Source of the DNA: an uncultured Alphaproteobacteria bacterium
GTDB taxonomy: Bacteria; Pseudomonadota; Alphaproteobacteria; Micropepsales; Micropepsaceae
Direction of reading: 5' to 3'
Assembly (NCBI GenBank): GCA_903862715.1
Contig: CAIOYY010000057.1
Span: forward strand, 124,001 to 188,000
Length of the DNA: 64,000 nucleotides
Shown here piece by piece: positions 26,790 to 35,624 of this stretch. Position 1 is the stretch's first letter. The number at the start of each line of letters is the position of its first letter. The notes beneath the pieces are model-generated. The model did no database searches, was not told the DNA's origin, and saw only the letters and a list, made by a program, of their open reading frames with translations. Position numbers and translations under genes: made by a program.

Positions 26790-27719
26790 CTACCCCCTTT
26801 GGGGTGCTGCAGCGAAGATGCGCTCGAAGAACGAACGGATGGTTTCATCCTGTGCGTATCTGGGAAGCACATTCCCGGCAAAAGGCGGCGCCGCGAGCAG
26901 GGCGAGATAGCGTGCCTTGTCATTATCTATTTCGCGCACCATCTCGACGATCTCTGCAACGCTCTTTCCTGCGCCGTCGATGAACGCCTCAGGATTGAAG
27001 TCCGTCATGGCAAGAGGATCGCCGACGTAAATCGGAACGCTGTGAGCGAAGAAGGGATCAGCGAGTTTCTCGGAGGCATAGCCGGGCCAGACCGCGTTCT
27101 CGATCGCCAGCGTGAACTTGCATTCGCGCATGAAGGCGACTTTGCCGGCGAGCCGGTTCGGCTCCATCGGTACGGTCCATCCGCCCATCGTATTGCGGAA
27201 GTGGCCGGCTGAATCGATCCTGCGGTAATTGGAAAGTGCATCGAACACCTGGTCGCGGAACGGGACCCCATGGGAGTAGATGAAGTTGCAGAAGCGGGTT
27301 TTCGCCGCGGCGATCGCCCCCCAATCCGTGTCCGGCGTTCTGAGAAGCGCCTGGGGCGGAAAGCCGAAGGCGCGATTCTCATAGACCCACAACGGTAGCC
27401 GCAAATGATTGGGATGCTGGACACGTCGCGAAAAGGAGATCGCGAAGTCGCAGCGCGTCATGTCGGGTTCGACATTTTCGCCGGTCAGGAGCACCCGGAT
27501 ATAATCGCCGCGAGGGACTTCGGCGACCGGTGACGGATTGCTCTGGTCTTCGAAAGGTATGAACCGCGAAAAGACCGAATGGAAAACCACCTGCGGCTTC
27601 GGAGAGAGATAGAGGTCGAAATCCTCGAACATCTGGGGAAAGAATGCCGCGAAGGTTTCGGGCCGGAATCCTCGCCAAAAATATTTGAAGGCGACGCCGA
27701 TACGCGGTTTGTGGGACAT
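26790..27719 (-). CDS. Glycosyltransferase family 10 (alpha-1,3-fucosyltransferase-like)
   Basis: 309 residues from the ATG at 27719; the frame is open for 50 more codons upstream, which overlap the GT2 gene and look non-coding. The GT10 donor motif is clear: CKFTLAIENAVWPGYASEKL followed by FFAHSVPIYVGDP (about residues 206-240). Such enzymes transfer fucose, or a similar deoxysugar, from a GDP donor to surface glycans. It lies 11 nt after a GT2 gene on the same strand, so the two probably act on one glycan. No GDP-fucose synthesis genes are in the window. Confidence 0.85.
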   Translation of the reverse strand: MSHKPRIGVAFKYFWRGFRPETFAAFFPQMFEDFDLYLSPKPQVVFHSVFSRFIPFEDQSNPSPVAEVPRGDYIRVLLTGENVEPDMTRCDFAISFSRRVQHPNHLRLPLWVYENRAFGFPPQALLRTPDTDWGAIAAAKTRFCNFIYSHGVPFRDQVFDALSNYRRIDSAGHFRNTMGGWTVPMEPNRLAGKVAFMRECKFTLAIENAVWPGYASEKLADPFFAHSVPIYVGDPLAMTDFNPEAFIDGAGKSVAEIVEMVREIDNDKARYLALLAAPPFAGNVLPRYAQDETIRSFFERIFAAAPQRG

Positions 27720-27730
27720 GTCCGCAGCGC

Positions 27731-28648
27731 TCAATGGAATTCCAGATCGTCGAGGGTAGCTTCCGCCAAAGTGTAACGCAGCGTTACGCGGCTTTGGGCG
27801 GCCTCTGCCAGGGGGAAGAAATTCAGCGAGGGGCAATCCGCGAAATCCTGCGGGAGGTCCCCACCCCATTTTTCACGAAATTCCTTATAGGCTGCGCTCA
27901 CCAGCGCCATGCGCCGGTCGAATCCGGGTTTCAGATCGGTTTCGCCGCGCTGCTGGCTTTCCCGCGTCACATGCCAGCCGCCGACATGATAGAGCCAGGC
28001 CCCCGTCGCACAGACGAGTTCAAATCCGGCAAGATGGGCGCGCATGCCGTAATCGACATCGCCAAAATAGCCGAAGAAGCGCAGATCGAGCACGCCAATG
28101 CGTTCGATCAGCGCGCGCTTCAGAAGAACCGCGTCGCCCGACAGAACCGAATCCGCACGCCAGCCAAGGCCGTTCTCCGCGGCCATACGCGCCGAAAAAG
28201 CCTGGATGCCCTCATAGTCCTTCGGCTTCTCCGCCGGAACGATCTGATATTCGGGGTGGCTGTCGGTGTGGTTGGAGGTGCCCCGCACAATGCCGAATTT
28301 GGTATCCAGCGCCGAGACCGCCAGCAGCGACGACAAGAAGAAGGGCGTTACCAGCATGTCGTTGCTAAGAAAGAATACGGCATCCCCTTTGGACAGATGC
28401 AGCCCAATGGAAAATACGCCGCTGTAATGTTGATGCGCGCGGGAGTGGACAATACGGAACTGATGCCGTGGCGCGGATGCGCGGGCTTCAAAAAACGCGG
28501 GAAGAATGCCCTCGCTCGGGGCCGACGCGTCGTCGATCAGTATGATCTCGCAGGTCAACGCCAGACGGTCCAGCGTGTGAAGCAGAGCCCCGAGACAGGT
28601 CCCCGTCATCACCCCGTCATTTCGGGCCGGAACGATAACGCTCAGCAT
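27731..28648 (-). CDS. Glycosyltransferase family 2
   Basis: 305 residues with the GT-A start LSVIVPARNDGVMTG, ILIDDASAPSEG near residue 37, a DXD-like region FFLSNDMLVTPF near residue 92, and FFGYFGDVDYGMRAHLAG near 191, where acidic residues act in catalysis. It probably adds a sugar to a lipid- or protein-linked glycan. It is upstream of and nearly contiguous with the GT10 gene. Confidence 0.87.
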   Translation of the reverse strand: MLSVIVPARNDGVMTGTCLGALLHTLDRLALTCEIILIDDASAPSEGILPAFFEARASAPRHQFRIVHSRAHQHYSGVFSIGLHLSKGDAVFFLSNDMLVTPFFLSSLLAVSALDTKFGIVRGTSNHTDSHPEYQIVPAEKPKDYEGIQAFSARMAAENGLGWRADSVLSGDAVLLKRALIERIGVLDLRFFGYFGDVDYGMRAHLAGFELVCATGAWLYHVGGWHVTRESQQRGETDLKPGFDRRMALVSAAYKEFREKWGGDLPQDFADCPSLNFFPLAEAAQSRVTLRYTLAEATLDDLEFH

Positions 28649-28748
28649 GCATTTCCCTTGGGAATCTGGCGGGCGAAATCTAGAGGAAGGGCGTTAATAC
28701 GGCCAGTGCCTGATTCCGCGTGCGTCCAGGCGCCGCGCGCCGAAGACA

Positions 28749-30143
28749 TCAGCTGCCGAGCGTCGCCCAGTAATCGTAGAAGACATACACGGTCAGCAGG
28801 AATCCGAGGATCACGTTGATCACCGCGCCTATCGAGAAGGCGAGAAACGGTTTCGATCCGGCGGAACTCAGTTCGCGCAAACGCGTCGTCAGTCCGATGC
28901 TGAGGAAGCAGAAGATAAAGGCCCAGCTGCGTAAGTCTCGGATGGGTCCGACAAGGGTCGGCGCGACCTCACGCTCGTACTGCTCCAGCGTGTAACCGCT
29001 GGTCATGGCGGTTACGAGAAGCGATGCCGCGAGAAAGCCGAGAACGAATTTTGGAAAGCGCCACCAGACTTCCGCCATCCGCGGCACGCGGTCATTGCCG
29101 TTTGTCTCCCAACGCGTGGTGGCGATAAGGGCGAGCACAATGGCCCAGACGCCGATCCATATATCGCGGCCGACAATCTTCAGCAGTGTGAAGGCGAACA
29201 CGGCCTGATCGCCGGTGCCCGGAATGTTTTCAAGATTATTCGCAAGATTGCCATAGGCGGTCGCGGCGGCAAGGCCGGCGGCATCGGCGAATTCCGAGGT
29301 TCCAATCCACGCCCCGGCAACGCCCGCAGGCAATTCCAGAAGGCGCGAGACGAGCGGCAGAAAGAAGATCATCGCGATCGCCCAGATGATGACGATGGTG
29401 ATGGCAATCGAAGTGTGTTCCTTTTTCGCGCCCACCGCGCCCGAAATGGCGATGGCCGCCGACACACCGCATACCGATCCGCCCGCGCCGAGAACGGCCG
29501 CGAAACGATGATCGAGACCAAATTTCCGGGCGGCGAAAAAGATGATCAGGAAGGTGATGACCGAAACGACACCGGCCTGCAGAATCGCTACCGGTCCTGC
29601 CCAAAGAAGAAGGGTGAACGGCAATGTCGCGCCGAGAAGGACGATGCCGGTCTTGATGTAGAATTCCACGCGAAAGCCGGTATCGAAGCTTTTTGGCACG
29701 CCGATGAAATTCGACAGCGCAAGGCCGACCAGCAGCGCGACCAGCGGCGGCTCCAGATTATACTGCGAGGCCTGATCCCAGCGGCCGATGGCGAAAATCA
29801 CCAGCGACAAGAGATAGAGAAACGCGAAGGACGGAAGGAACGCGCTCAACCGAAAACCCATCGCGCGAACGGCGAAGGAGAAAACCAGCGTCCATGCGCA
29901 GAACTGCGCCACATAACGCGGCGCGTTGCGGGCCAGGTCCGCGCCGAGATCGGAGATATTCGACCATTGCGCGGGAACGACGGCGATCCATCTGAGGCTG
30001 TCGCCCTGGAGGAACAATGCGTAGCTGAGGAGTACGAGCCCAAGTCCGATCCAGTTCGCCCACCAATCTTCCTTGATCCATAATTCGCGCCAGCCCACAG
30101 GGCGGGGCGTTGGGGCAACGATATGGTCTTCGGTATTGGTCAC
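28749..30143 (-). CDS. YeiH/UPF0324 family putative sulfate exporter
   Basis: 464 residues, longer than the ~340 of E. coli YeiH because of an extra N-terminal part (about residues 1-120) with membrane helices. The conserved core runs from about residue 125, with LVALLVGLALSNFIG, GIVLLGATLPFTLLLWAG and GAGGSVCGVSAAIAISGAVGAKKEHTSI (landmarks GSVCGVSAAIA and AKKEHTSIAI). The function of the family is poorly proven; sulfate or sulfonate export is the usual suggestion. A 12-bp palindrome is present upstream. Confidence 0.85.
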   Translation of the reverse strand: MTNTEDHIVAPTPRPVGWRELWIKEDWWANWIGLGLVLLSYALFLQGDSLRWIAVVPAQWSNISDLGADLARNAPRYVAQFCAWTLVFSFAVRAMGFRLSAFLPSFAFLYLLSLVIFAIGRWDQASQYNLEPPLVALLVGLALSNFIGVPKSFDTGFRVEFYIKTGIVLLGATLPFTLLLWAGPVAILQAGVVSVITFLIIFFAARKFGLDHRFAAVLGAGGSVCGVSAAIAISGAVGAKKEHTSIAITIVIIWAIAMIFFLPLVSRLLELPAGVAGAWIGTSEFADAAGLAAATAYGNLANNLENIPGTGDQAVFAFTLLKIVGRDIWIGVWAIVLALIATTRWETNGNDRVPRMAEVWWRFPKFVLGFLAASLLVTAMTSGYTLEQYEREVAPTLVGPIRDLRSWAFIFCFLSIGLTTRLRELSSAGSKPFLAFSIGAVINVILGFLLTVYVFYDYWATLGS

Positions 30144-30164
30144 GTTGCGGCTCGAAATCCGACT

Positions 30165-30176
30165 GAACTACAGTTC
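30165..30176. repeat. 12-bp palindrome upstream of the YeiH-like gene
   Basis: GAACTACAGTTC has GAACT and AGTTC arms around AC and lies 22 nt upstream of the YeiH-like start. It could be half of a LysR-type or similar operator; no regulator is next to it. Confidence 0.3.
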
Positions 30177-30265
30177 GCAGCGCGCTCCCCTAGCTTAAAG
30201 CGCGACCCGCGACAAGCGACGGATGAAAAAAGACGTGATTTACATGCGTAAGACGTAAAAGGGAA

Positions 30266-30285
30266 TTCCTCCATACACGGAGGAA
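30266..30285. repeat. Perfect 7-bp hairpin
   Basis: TTCCTCC and GGAGGAA enclose ATACAC. On the minus strand it is followed by a short pyrimidine/T-rich run, so it could weakly end minus-strand transcription entering from the EAL side. Function uncertain. Confidence 0.3.
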
Positions 30286-30315
30286 AGGGAGAGATTTGCC
30301 CTTTACGGCACAGGC

Positions 30316-30930
30316 TTGTCTTTAGCCCATCCCAGATTCATGTGTTTCACTGGTTTACGCTGTGAATTGAGAAACTGCGCCGGCCTCCACATTACCGTAG
30401 CGATCAATTTCTCTGCACGCTTGCTAGACGACGATAATCTGACGGATCGCTTTTCTTTGTTGCTGAAGAAGTACGGCATCTCCGCGTCCATGGTGACGAT
30501 TGAACTGACCGAGACCGCGCTTGCCACCAATCCGGAAAAATCCCGGCTCATTCTGAATGCGCTCGCGGCGTTGGGGGCAAAAATATCCATCGATGACTTT
30601 GGCGCCGGCTATACATCGCTGCGCTATTTACGGGAGTTCGACATCGCGGAGATTAAGATCGACAGGATGTTCGTGTCGGGCCTTCTACATGGCAGCAAGG
30701 ACGAGGCCATTATCCGCTCGGTGGTTGCACTTGGCCGCAATTTTGACGTGCCCATCGTGGCCGAGGGCATAGAGGATGTGGCCTGCCTCGCGCATCTCAC
30801 GGATCTCGGCTGCACGTATGGTCAGGGATTCCAGATCTGTTATCCCCTCCCCGCAAGTGAAATTCCGGCATGGTGGAACGCGAGAAACGCGGCGACGAAC
30901 CCCGGCCGGATCATTTCTGCCCTTTCCTAG
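30316..30930 (+). pseudogene. EAL-domain fragment (c-di-GMP phosphodiesterase), 5'-truncated
   Basis: 204 codons. Homology starts at about residue 15 (HITVAINFSARLL) and runs to the end with ELTETAL, SIDDFGAGYTSLRYL, EIKIDRMFV, VAEGIED and GQGFQICYPLP, i.e. most catalytic motifs of an EAL domain. The first ~80 residues of the domain, including the EAL motif that binds metal, are missing, as is any sensor or GGDEF part. No good ribosome-binding site precedes the ATG. This looks like a decayed or deletion-truncated gene; a degenerate c-di-GMP-binding protein is less likely. Confidence 0.75.
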
Positions 30931-30937
30931 GCCGCCT

Positions 30938-30951
30938 TTGACGCAAGTCAA
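30938..30951 (+). promoter_or_regulatory. FNR/FixK-type binding site
   Basis: TTGACGCAAGTCAA is an exact TTGA-N6-TCAA anaerobox, extended to a 16-bp perfect-arm repeat (TTTGAC...GTCAAA, 30937-30952). It is centred about 57 nt upstream of the ATG of the 36-residue protein, compatible with activation near -41.5 of a start site. Confidence 0.7.
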
Positions 30952-31001
30952 AGCTTAGCCCCGAGAATGCCGGCACGCTTCCGGCATCAAGGGAGTTGGC
31001 C

Positions 31002-31112
31002 ATGCCTATCGAAACTATTCTCGTTGTAAGCGGCGTCATTTCCGCTTTCGCTCTATTCGCGATTGTCGTTGCCTATGCCAGCGTCGTCGCGGGTGGGCGC
31101 TTCAACAAATAG
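31002..31112 (+). CDS. 36-residue single-span membrane protein behind an FNR/FixK box
   Basis: An ATG with a strong AAGGGAG site opens 36 codons. Residues 5-29 (ILVVSGVISAFALFAIVVAYA) form one membrane helix, and a short basic tail GGRFNK follows. The TAG is at 31110-31112. Small hydrophobic proteins like this can be subunits of respiratory oxidases or stabilise membrane complexes, and the FNR/FixK-type site suggests low-oxygen control. No homologue is named with certainty. It stands alone between the EAL fragment and the MHS transporter. Confidence 0.7.
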   Translation: MPIETILVVSGVISAFALFAIVVAYASVVAGGRFNK

Positions 31113-31183
31113 ACACCGCTTTGACCTGAGGCCGCCACTGCCCGTAACTTGTCCGCAACAAGAACAGGTTCGGGGGAATCGGA

Positions 31184-32842
31184 ATGGCTGCTGCGTCGAA
31201 GAAAAAATCCGCCTCAACGCATGATATGCGGGTGGTGGTTGGCGCGGCGGCGGCCGGCACCATTTTCGAATGGTATGATTTCTACATCTATGGCTCGATC
31301 CTCGTCATCATCGCCCAGCAATTCTTCGCGGGCGTGAACGAGACGGCGGCCTATGTCTTCACGTTGCTCGGCTTTGGCGCGGGCTTTGTCGCCCGGCCGT
31401 TTGGCGCGCTTGTGTTTGGCCGCATTGGCGATCGCATGGGGCGCAAACATGCGTTTCTGATCACCATCGCCGTCATGGGGATTGCGACCTTCGCCATCGG
31501 CGTTCTTCCCACCTATGCGCAAGCGGGCATCTTCGCGCCGATCCTTCTGATCAGCCTTCGGCTGCTGCAGGGTTTCGCCCTCGGCGGTGAATATGGCGGC
31601 GCCATCATCTATGTTGCCGAGCATGCCCCCGCCGAAAAGCGCGGGCTTTATACCGGCTGGCTGCAGACCACGGCGTCACTCGGCCTTGTCGCTGCGCTTC
31701 TTGTCGTTCTCCTCACCCGGCGAAGCATCGGCGAAGAAGCCTTTGCCGCATGGGGCTGGCGTATTCCTTTTCTGGTTTCGCTCGGGCTTCTGGCCATTTC
31801 GCTCTGGGTACGCATGCGCCTGCACGAATCACCAGTGTTCGAAAAAATCCGCGCCGAAGGCACTCTTTCCAAGGCCCCAATTCGCGATTCCTTCCTGCGC
31901 TGGGCCAGCCTCAAATTCGTGCTGATCGCGCTGTCCTGTTTCATGGCCGCTCATGCCGTCATCTGGTACTCGATCCACTTCTATTCGCAGGTTTTCCTCG
32001 AGCGCGTTTTGAAGGTGGACGGTGCGATCGTCAGCGAAATTCTTCTGATAACCGTAACGCTCAGCGTTCCCATGTATGTTTTCTTCGCCTGGCTGTCCGA
32101 TCGGGTGGGGCGGAAACCCATCATGCTGACGGCCATTGCACTTTCCGCCGCATTGTTCTTCCCGCTGTTTCAGGCGCTGGCGCTGGCGGCCAATCCGGCA
32201 TTGGTCGAGGCGCAACGCAGTGCTCCGGTCGCGGTGCTGGCCGATCCCGACTCTTGTTCGCTGCAATTCGACCCCGTGGGCGCCGAGCAATTCGTCAGCT
32301 CCTGCGACATCGCGAAAGCGTCATTGGCCGGAGCAGGCGTCAGTTACCGCAATGAGGACGCGGCTCCCGGCGCCACCGCCGAAATTCATGTTGGCGGCTT
32401 CATTCTGGAGAGCTTTGAAGGTCGCGCCCTTGCGCCCGCCGCGCTGGTCGAAGCGAAAGCGGAATTCTCGGGCGCGTTGCGCGAGGCATTGAATGCGGCG
32501 GGATACCCTGAACGCGCCGATCCGGGCGAGATGAACAAGGGCCTGATGATCGCCATCATGCTGATCTTCATGGTGCTTGCGACCATGATTTATGGGCCGC
32601 TTGCCGCCGTACTGGTGGAATTGTTTCCGACGCGCATCCGTTACACCGCGCTGTCGCTGCCTTATCATGTGGGCAATGGCTGGTTTGGCGGTTTTCTCCC
32701 CGCCATCGCGGTGGCGATGACCGCCGCCAGCGGCAACATCTATAGCGGTTTCTGGTATCCGGTCGTCATTGCCGCGCTCACCGTCGTGGCCGGCGTGATC
32801 TTCCTGCCTGAAACGGCCGGGCGGGATATCGAAAAGATCTAG
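31184..32842 (+). CDS. MFS transporter, metabolite:H+ symporter (MHS) family, with large periplasmic insert
   Basis: 552 residues against ~430-450 for typical MHS proteins such as KgtP, ProP or ShiA. MFS loops are clear: GRIGDRMGRK (residues 79-88), RLLQGFALGGEYGGA (126-140) and SDRVGRKP (305-312). The extra length is a ~113-residue hydrophilic insert at about 337-450, between TM9 and TM10 and therefore periplasmic, with Cys 358 and Cys 374 that could pair. Substrate unknown; relatives take up organic acids or osmolytes. It is convergent with pstB. Confidence 0.88.
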   Translation: MAAASKKKSASTHDMRVVVGAAAAGTIFEWYDFYIYGSILVIIAQQFFAGVNETAAYVFTLLGFGAGFVARPFGALVFGRIGDRMGRKHAFLITIAVMGIATFAIGVLPTYAQAGIFAPILLISLRLLQGFALGGEYGGAIIYVAEHAPAEKRGLYTGWLQTTASLGLVAALLVVLLTRRSIGEEAFAAWGWRIPFLVSLGLLAISLWVRMRLHESPVFEKIRAEGTLSKAPIRDSFLRWASLKFVLIALSCFMAAHAVIWYSIHFYSQVFLERVLKVDGAIVSEILLITVTLSVPMYVFFAWLSDRVGRKPIMLTAIALSAALFFPLFQALALAANPALVEAQRSAPVAVLADPDSCSLQFDPVGAEQFVSSCDIAKASLAGAGVSYRNEDAAPGATAEIHVGGFILESFEGRALAPAALVEAKAEFSGALREALNAAGYPERADPGEMNKGLMIAIMLIFMVLATMIYGPLAAVLVELFPTRIRYTALSLPYHVGNGWFGGFLPAIAVAMTAASGNIYSGFWYPVVIAALTVVAGVIFLPETAGRDIEKI

Positions 32843-32849
32843 GCCGCGA

Positions 32850-33623
32850 TCAGCCGAAGCGGCCGGTGATGTAGTCTTCGGTCTTCTTGTTGGCAGGCGC
32901 GGTGAACACCTGTTCGGTCGCGCCGAATTCGATCACTTCGCCTAGGAACATGAACGCGGTGTAGTCCGACACGCGCGACGCCTGCTGCATATTATGGGTC
33001 ACAATGACGATGGTGTAGTCGTGCGAAAGCTCGCTGATAAGCTCTTCGATCTTGGCAGTCGAAATCGGATCCAGTGCCGAACAGGGTTCATCAAGCAGAA
33101 TGATTTCGGGTTTCGTCGCCACCGAACGGGCGATGCAAAGCCGTTGCTGCTGTCCACCCGATAGGCTGGTGCCGCTGGCGTTCAGCTTGTCCTTCACTTC
33201 TTCCCAAAGCGCAGCGCGGCGCAACGCGTGTTCCACGCGGCCCTCGAGCTCCGAACGCGAAAGCTTTTCGTGCAATTGCAGGCCAAAAGCGATGTTGTCG
33301 AAAATCGTCATCGGAAAGGGTGTCGGTTTCTGGAACACCATGCCGATTTTTGCGCGCAGAGCATTGAGATCCAGATCGCGGCCCAATATATCGACGCCGT
33401 CGAGCAGCGCTTTTCCCTCGGCGCGCTGATTGGGATAGAGCTCGTAGATGCGGTTCAGCGCCCGCAACAGCGTGGACTTGCCGCAGCCGGAAGGACCGAT
33501 GAACGCCGTCACCTTGTTCGCAAAAAGCGGTAGCGTAATGCCCTTCAGCGCAGGCGTGTCGCCGTAATAGAAGACAAGACCTTCGATGGATACTTTGACT
33601 TTGGGCGGCGTCGTACCCGGCAT
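32850..33623 (-). CDS. pstB: Phosphate ABC transporter ATPase PstB
   Basis: 257 residues. Walker [10 protein letters not shown] (about 42-50), the PstB-specific [15 protein letters not shown] (about 96-110), signature LSGGQQQR (about 153-160) and Walker [14 protein letters not shown] (about 173-185) are all present. It powers high-affinity phosphate uptake. Last gene of pstS-pstC-pstA-pstB; no phoU follows, which is unusual for the operon, and the next gene downstream is convergent. Confidence 0.96.
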   Translation of the reverse strand: MPGTTPPKVKVSIEGLVFYYGDTPALKGITLPLFANKVTAFIGPSGCGKSTLLRALNRIYELYPNQRAEGKALLDGVDILGRDLDLNALRAKIGMVFQKPTPFPMTIFDNIAFGLQLHEKLSRSELEGRVEHALRRAALWEEVKDKLNASGTSLSGGQQQRLCIARSVATKPEIILLDEPCSALDPISTAKIEELISELSHDYTIVIVTHNMQQASRVSDYTAFMFLGEVIEFGATEQVFTAPANKKTEDYITGRFG

Positions 33624-33625
33624 TC

Positions 33626-34474
33626 TTATCTCCGTTCGCTTTCGGAATGCGATTCCAGCACACGCGCGACAATGCTGAGAAAAAGAACCGCCATGGTGAT
33701 GAGAAGCGCACCGGCCCAGGCCATGCGCTGCCAGTCCTCATAGGGGCTGACCGCCATGCGGAAGATCGTGACCGGCAGGTTCGGCATCGGTGCGTTCAGA
33801 TCGGTGCTCCAGAACTGATTACTTAAGGATGTGAAAAGAAGCGGCGCGGTTTCGCCCGAAATGCGCGCAATGGCAAGAAGCACGCCGGTTACGATTCCGG
33901 CGCGCGCCGCCCGCCAGGTGACATGGCGAATGACATGCGCACGCGGTGCACCCAGCGCGGCCGCGGCCTCGCGCAGCGTGTTCGGAATCAGCAGCAGCAT
34001 GTTCTCGGTCGTGCGCACTACGACGGGAATAACGATTGTTGTAAGAGCAGCTATGCCTGCCCAGCCCGAGTAATGCCCCATCGTGACGACGATCAGCTCA
34101 TAGATGAAAAGGCCGAGGACGATCGACGGCGCGCTGAGCAGGATGTCGTTCACGAAGCGCACCGCAAAGGCGAGGCGCGTATAACGGCCATATTCGGCAA
34201 GATAGGTTCCGACCATGATGCCGATCGGCGTGCCTGCGATCACCGCCAGCGATGTCATGATCAGACTGCCGACGATGGCATTGGCGAGGCCGCCTTCTTC
34301 GCCCGGCGGTGCCCACGATTGCGTGAAGACCGCAAGATCAATGGCGGTGAAACCCTGATAGAGCAGGGTTCCGAGGATTACCGCGAGCCAGCCGAGACCG
34401 AACAGAGTCGCGGCCAGCGAAAGCCCAAGGAACATCGCATTGCGGCGCCGGCGCCTGGCATAGATCGCGCTCAT
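33626..34474 (-). CDS. pstA: Phosphate ABC transporter permease PstA
   Basis: 282 residues with about six membrane helices and the permease EAA-like loop [21 protein letters not shown] (landmark [13 protein letters not shown], about residues 187-199). The sequence [17 protein letters not shown] near residue 80 is typical PstA. The start overlaps the pstC stop by 4 nt, and pstB starts 2 nt after the stop, so translation is coupled. Confidence 0.94.
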   Translation of the reverse strand: MSAIYARRRRRNAMFLGLSLAATLFGLGWLAVILGTLLYQGFTAIDLAVFTQSWAPPGEEGGLANAIVGSLIMTSLAVIAGTPIGIMVGTYLAEYGRYTRLAFAVRFVNDILLSAPSIVLGLFIYELIVVTMGHYSGWAGIAALTTIVIPVVVRTTENMLLLIPNTLREAAAALGAPRAHVIRHVTWRAARAGIVTGVLLAIARISGETAPLLFTSLSNQFWSTDLNAPMPNLPVTIFRMAVSPYEDWQRMAWAGALLITMAVLFLSIVARVLESHSESERR

Positions 34475-35460
34475 GCACGTCCTCCCGCCCGGGCTTCCAG
34501 TCGATAGAGCATGAATTGCGCGGCGGCGAGCACGAGGAAGGTGACGAAGAACAGGATAAGTCCCAGTTCGATCAGCGCTGCGAAATAAAGGTCGCCCAGC
34601 GCCTCGGTGAACTCATTGGCGATGGCGGCGGAAATCGTGGTGCCGGGCGCGAATAGCGAGACCGCGATGTTATGGGCATTGCCGATCACGAAGGTGACCG
34701 CCATCGTCTCGCCCAGCGCGCGTCCCAAAGCCAGCATGACGCCGCCCACAACGCCGCTGCGGGCATAGGGAAGCACGACATTCCACACCACTTCCCATGT
34801 CGTCGCGCCAAGCCCGTAGGCGGCCTCCTTGAGAACATTCGGCACGGTCTCGAACACGTCGCGCGTGATGGCGGTGATGAAGGGCAGGACCATGATCGCA
34901 AGGATCAGTCCGGCGGTGAACATGCCGATTCCGTAGGGCGGGCCAGCAAAGAGATTCTGCAGAATCGGGACGTCGGCGAAGATACCGATCACCCACGGCT
35001 GCACCGAGGTCTGCAGCACAGGCGCCAGAACGAAGAAGCCCCAGAGGCCGTAAATGATGCTGGGAATGCCGGCGAGCAATTCGACCGCGATACCAACCGG
35101 GCGCCGAAGACCGCGCGGGCAAAGCTCGGTGAGAAAAATCGCGATGCCGATGCCGACCGGCACAGCGATCGTCATGGCGATCAGCGAGGTGACCAGCGTG
35201 CCGTAGATCGGCGCGGCGGCGCCGAAGACTTCTCGGACCGGATCCCAGGCTTCGGTCCAGAGGAAGGAAAAGCCAAAGGCCTCAATCGCGGGCCAAGCGC
35301 CCCTCAGCAGCGAGCCCACCAGCGCGACGAACATCGCCAGTACGAACAGCGCACAGACTAAGGTCAGTCTATGAAACAGATGATCGAAGCGATGCATGCG
35401 CCTTAGGCGACTCGCGGCGGATCTGGGCGCAGGCATGGTGTCGGAAGCGATATCGGCCAT
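34471..35460 (-). CDS. pstC: Phosphate ABC transporter permease PstC
   Basis: 329 residues. A cytosolic basic N-terminus is followed by about six helices. [13 protein letters not shown] (about 123-135), [16 protein letters not shown] (about 149-164) and the EAA loop [17 protein letters not shown] (about 228-244) are PstC landmarks. It pairs with PstA to form the inner-membrane channel. It is separated from pstS by 164 nt that hold a strong hairpin, which may lower expression relative to pstS. Confidence 0.94.
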   Translation of the reverse strand: MADIASDTMPAPRSAASRLRRMHRFDHLFHRLTLVCALFVLAMFVALVGSLLRGAWPAIEAFGFSFLWTEAWDPVREVFGAAAPIYGTLVTSLIAMTIAVPVGIGIAIFLTELCPRGLRRPVGIAVELLAGIPSIIYGLWGFFVLAPVLQTSVQPWVIGIFADVPILQNLFAGPPYGIGMFTAGLILAIMVLPFITAITRDVFETVPNVLKEAAYGLGATTWEVVWNVVLPYARSGVVGGVMLALGRALGETMAVTFVIGNAHNIAVSLFAPGTTISAAIANEFTEALGDLYFAALIELGLILFFVTFLVLAAAQFMLYRLEARAGGRA

Positions 35461-35493
35461 GAAATTCTCGGAGAGAACGCTCCTCGATGCAAA

Positions 35494-35517
35494 GGCGGGG
35501 GAGGCTTCCGCCCCGCC
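35494..35517 (-). terminator. GC-rich hairpin between pstS and pstC (attenuator or mRNA-processing stem)
   Basis: GGCGGGG and CCCCGCC pair over a 10-nt loop that can extend the stem. On the transcribed minus strand only TTT follows, so full termination is unlikely. A stem here could stabilise pstS mRNA and reduce read-through into pstCAB. Confidence 0.5.
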
Positions 35518-35624
35518 CGCCCGCTGGGTGTCACTATTCCGGAGGCTATTATGCCGAATAATGCGACAAAGATTTTAGCCGATTGCAGAGAACACTGTGA
35601 GTTGTTCGGTATTTTCCTTTGGGC

